A stretch of DNA of 64,000 nt, taken from Membranipora membranacea (lineage: Eukaryota; Bryozoa; Gymnolaemata; Cheilostomatida; Membraniporidae). The DNA is taken from positions 17,117,001 through 17,181,000 of the forward strand of contig OU612067.1 in assembly GCA_914767715.1 (NCBI GenBank). The letters run 5' to 3'. The notes under the pieces were generated by a model that saw nothing but the letters and a program-made list of their open reading frames with translations, made no database searches and had not been told where the DNA came from. Below, one piece after another: positions 62,401 through 64,000 of this stretch. Every line of letters starts with the position of its first letter. The first letter of the stretch is position 1. The position numbers and the translations under genes are program-made.

Positions 62401-63243
62401 TAGTCATGTATCATATAGACCATGTTGTATGTTGTAGACCCTGTCTCTCCCTCTGGTGGTCACAGTCCATGGTAACCAGGATTGCCAGGCTCAGGCCACC
62501 ATCCTCTGGGATAACGCCTTCTCCCAACAGGTAAGTCGCATTACTTTTACCTAAAAGGTAGCAGTACAACCTTACAGAGGGACAATGTTTGAATAGCATG
62601 TAACATCACAAGCACTGCGGCTAGCTACTAGTATTAAAAACAACCTCAGATGCACTTTACGCATATGTAACCAATCAGTTCAGGTTGGTTATCTTTGCAA
62701 CGTAGTGACTGAATAAGTCCAAATGTGCTTGAGTTCTCAAACTGGAAAGTCGCCATGCCAGCAATGGGAAAAAGTTACCTTCTATAGGCAAAATGCAAAT
62801 AGGTCAATTGGACGACTTTGTGGCTCTGTTCCTACAGCGCAGTGTTTCAGAGTCGATCTACAAGCAGTGTGCCTTAGATGTCTGAAGTGGCCATAGTCTA
62901 TGGAAGTAGCAATGAAGAGGTGATTAGACTGTACACATACAATTCCCATTTCTAATCTTCGATCATATGGGTTTATCTGTTTTCATGATGTGAATCAGCG
63001 CATCCACACCATTAAACCTCACCATGCTTAACTAGCCAAATTAGGTGTGCAAAAAACCATTGAAGTTGTCACCACGATTCAAGTTTATATATTTCTTTTG
63101 TTCTCAGGTGAGGCTACCATTTATAGTATCCGAGCAGGTGGAGTGGCAGGAGTTGTCCGAGGTTTTGTCGCAGTGGTTTGGGCTTAAGACTGGATGTATC
63201 CTCACAGAAGACCACCTGCGGTATCTCGCATTCAAACTTCTTG
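50270..63243 (+). CDS. STAT transcription factor, STAT5/6 type (5' part; gene runs off the right edge)
   Basis: STAT proteins are latent cytoplasmic transcription factors activated by JAK-type kinases. Coding exons: 50270-50400, 51255-51411, 53386-53484, 54860-54955, 55777-55896, 56576-56659, 57984-58141, 59692-59844, 60330-60464, 60851-61025, 61633-61707, 62438-62530 and 63108-63243. All phases agree and give 537 residues plus one base. Residues 1-129 are the N-domain ([10 protein letters not shown].., [14 protein letters not shown]), 130-333 the coiled coil and 334-537 the DNA-binding domain ([42 protein letters not shown]). These blocks resemble STAT6 and STAT5 most. The linker, SH2 domain, Tyr site and activation domain are outside the window. 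The start at 50270 gives the typical short lead before W4. Confidence 0.93.
50708..50741. mobile_element. 34-bp palindromic micro-element, family E copy 1
   Basis: Perfect arms CACAGAGTAAGGATA and complement with a 4-base centre, flanked by exact AGAGCAT (50701-50707 and 50742-50748). It lies in STAT intron 1. A diverged copy is at 52704. Confidence 0.75.
52439..52477. repeat. AT-rich palindrome with CTAGTATA core
   Basis: GTTAATATATACTAGTATAT is mirrored by ATACTAGTATGTATTAAC with one mismatch. No target duplication is evident, so it may be a microsatellite-like hairpin rather than an insertion. Confidence 0.45.
52704..52735. mobile_element. Palindromic micro-element, family E copy 2 (diverged)
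   Basis: CACAGAGAAAGGATTTATG then TCCTTACTCTGTG: the same ends as the 50708 element with a few changes. The flanking 7-mers ATGATAT and ATGTGAT agree at 5 of 7 positions, compatible with an older insertion. It lies in STAT intron 2. Confidence 0.55.
54860..59844 (+). CDS. STAT exons 4-8: coiled-coil domain
   Basis: Exons 54860-54955, 55777-55896, 56576-56659, 57984-58141 and 59692-59844. The sequence is rich in charged helical repeats ([60 protein letters not shown]) and ends RQLHYVLHK before the DNA-binding domain. Exon 4 is the least conserved; it was chosen because its acceptor and donor fit phase 0 on both sides. Confidence 0.87.
55908..56005. repeat. Foldback repeat in STAT intron 5
   Basis: AATGTGTCGGCTCTGATCAT at the left is mirrored by AACCATCAGAGCCAACGTATT toward the right, with imperfect pairing. 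It starts 12 bp after the exon 5 donor. No clear target duplication. Confidence 0.45.
57275..57316. repeat. Small hairpin ACTTGAACC / GGGTTCAAGT
   Basis: A short inverted repeat in STAT intron 6, followed by a C-rich stretch. It was considered as a Pol III B-box because of GGTTCAAGT, but there is no A-box in place. Confidence 0.3.
58928..59056. repeat. ATAGATAT microsatellite
   Basis: About 130 bp of imperfect 8-bp units (AGATATAT) in STAT intron 7. It is the source of the long low-complexity Tyr/Ile/Ser reading frames on the minus strand, which are not genes. Confidence 0.9.
59857..59992. repeat. Minisatellite with unit TATCCCACAATGCCCTAG
   Basis: About seven imperfect units of 18-22 bp (TATCCCACAATGC.. 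with CATAATG and CACGATG variants) begin 12 bp after the donor of STAT exon 8. Unit length and sequence vary, so it is not a recent expansion. Confidence 0.8.
60330..63243 (+). CDS. STAT exons 9-13: DNA-binding domain (partial protein end)
   Basis: Exon 9 (60330-60464) encodes [20 protein letters not shown] and [12 protein letters not shown]. Exon 10 (60851-61025) encodes [12 protein letters not shown], a Ser/Asn-rich insert and [15 protein letters not shown]. Exon 11 (61633-61707) encodes [18 protein letters not shown]. Exon 12 (62438-62530) encodes [20 protein letters not shown] and [11 protein letters not shown]. Exon 13 (63108-63243) encodes [20 protein letters not shown] and on to FKLL. 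These are the immunoglobulin-like DNA-binding blocks of STATs; the next exon is outside the window. Confidence 0.92.
61117..61228. repeat. Foldback repeat CCGTAGCGTTTGA / TCAAACGCTACGG in STAT intron 10
   Basis: Both arms continue with ATCCAAATGTGCCTGAGTTC-like words in opposite orientation. The right flank GGTTCAAAGATAACCAACCT recurs in inverted form at 62684-62703 next to a single arm (62719-62757), so the two introns share one repeat family. Confidence 0.55.
61983..62412. mobile_element. CCCTA-ended MITE copy 3 with a nested hairpin, in STAT intron 11
   Basis: The outer ends ATGACTACATGG and CATGTAGTCAT are inverted repeats and continue into CCCTAAAGGAGTG and CACTAGGG. Internal words (GCTAGCTAACATTAAG, CTCTAGCTAATATTTATTCC) match the 17.6 and 35.7 kb copies. 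The family D hairpin at 62062-62165 is inserted inside it. The right edge lies only about 25 bp before STAT exon 12. Confidence 0.6.
62062..62165. repeat. Foldback repeat, family D copy 2, with poly-C centre
   Basis: Perfect 21-bp arms (CTAGCCTGTCTTGACAAGCT plus one base, and complement) surround a G-rich then C-rich centre with a run of about 14 C. GATTG occurs just outside both ends. A diverged copy lies at 36686-36761. Confidence 0.65.
62669..62760. repeat. Second copy of the STAT-intron repeat
   Basis: TCAGTTCAGGTTGGTTATCT and TTGCAACGTAGTG, followed by TCCAAATGTGCTTGAGTTCT, match words in the 61117-61260 repeat. Here only one arm is present. It lies in intron 12. Confidence 0.5.
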
Positions 63244-64000
63244 GTGAGTGGAGACACAGAAAGGGGCGCATGTCATCATTAATATCACGTTTTTTTGAAA
63301 AATAGGGGTGTACAAAAGATAATTTACCCCCTTTTCATAGATCACTGATCACTGCCTCCAAAAACACAACATAGGTCTTGAGAACTTAATGACCTTTTCA
63401 CAGATGTGATTTTATGCACTAACATACCATTATTCTGATGAACAGTTTCATTTTACTGTCCAAAAGTCGTATTGATGACAAATGCTGAAAAAAGAGAATT
63501 CATAGAATTGCGAGCATGATAACGATTATATTGGCATGAAAAAAAACTGATGGTGCCGTATTGAAAGTTGTTGGCAGACCGCCAAAACTGATGGGTGCTC
63601 ACGCCACACAGCTAACCCCTCACAGGTGACCTGAGTATTTGTTTTATTTACAGTTTAAGTTTTCTGAGAAAAAGTAAAGATAAAGATAATGGCACCAGTG
63701 TAACAATCTAGGCCCTAGGACATCGAAGAGTTCAATTTAAAAAGTATTCTTTGCTTTTCTTAGAACTACAAAATTTGGGTGTGCAGGTGTCAAGAAATCA
63801 ATCGATAGGTGAAGAAGTCTGATTGTATTTCTTTTTGGCTTCTGCTCACAAATAAAATAAATTGGCAGCAGTTATAAGAAGCGACCTTTCATGAAGGTCA
63901 TACGAAATTGATTATACTAAAAAAATTGCCAAACAAATCAAGTATATGAGGCAATATCTAATATCGCTAACTGTACTACACCTGCGGATGAATCTCAAAC
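63244..64000 (+). other. STAT intron 13, open at the right edge
   Basis: Starts with the donor GTGAGTGG after exon 13. No further exon with STAT linker or SH2 similarity is visible before the end of the window. Confidence 0.6.

Overview
The window looks like nuclear DNA of an invertebrate animal. It is AT-rich, with short exons (41-235 nt) bounded by GT..AG introns of roughly 0.4-5 kb, and it has no operons, bacterial genes or ribosome binding sites. Three multi-exon genes, all on the + strand, were rebuilt by joining exons in phase. In each, the summed exon lengths give one continuous reading frame. The first gene is an acetylcholine-receptor alpha subunit with a chloride-type pore motif, a kind well known from molluscs. 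A lophotrochozoan such as a mollusc or brachiopod is therefore a reasonable guess, but it is inference.

Layout. (1) 1-8216 has no recognisable coding gene, only small repeats and a tRNA-like SINE fragment. (2) About 8217-24657 is a nicotinic-type Cys-loop receptor alpha subunit. It has three alternative signal-peptide first exons (8.3, 10.6 and 12.0 kb), five exons covering the extracellular domain and M1, two interchangeable 87-nt M2 exons (22375-22461 and 22923-23009), an M3 exon and a terminal exon with the cytoplasmic loop and M4. (3) 24658-29500 is intergenic. (4) 29785-46728 is casein kinase 1 gamma: ten coding exons, 398 residues, a complete kinase domain and a Cys-Cys/basic C-terminal tail, with a poly(A) signal at 46948. 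(5) 46954-50200 is intergenic and holds an 84-bp palindrome. (6) 50270 to the right edge is a STAT gene of the STAT5/6 type. Thirteen exons cover the N-domain, coiled coil and DNA-binding domain; the linker, SH2 domain and C-terminus lie beyond the window.

The three genes act in different pathways (ligand-gated ion flux, Wnt-linked membrane kinase, JAK-STAT transcription) and nothing suggests joint regulation. The most striking points are the duplicated M2 exon, which would switch the 9' channel-gate residue between Val and Ser, and a population of very small palindromic insertions (about 30-85 bp), several flanked by exact 7-bp direct repeats. At 41593-41704 two different palindromes sit side by side within three copies of the same 7-mer. 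Another foldback insertion appears to have duplicated the 5' splice site of the first coding exon of the kinase gene.
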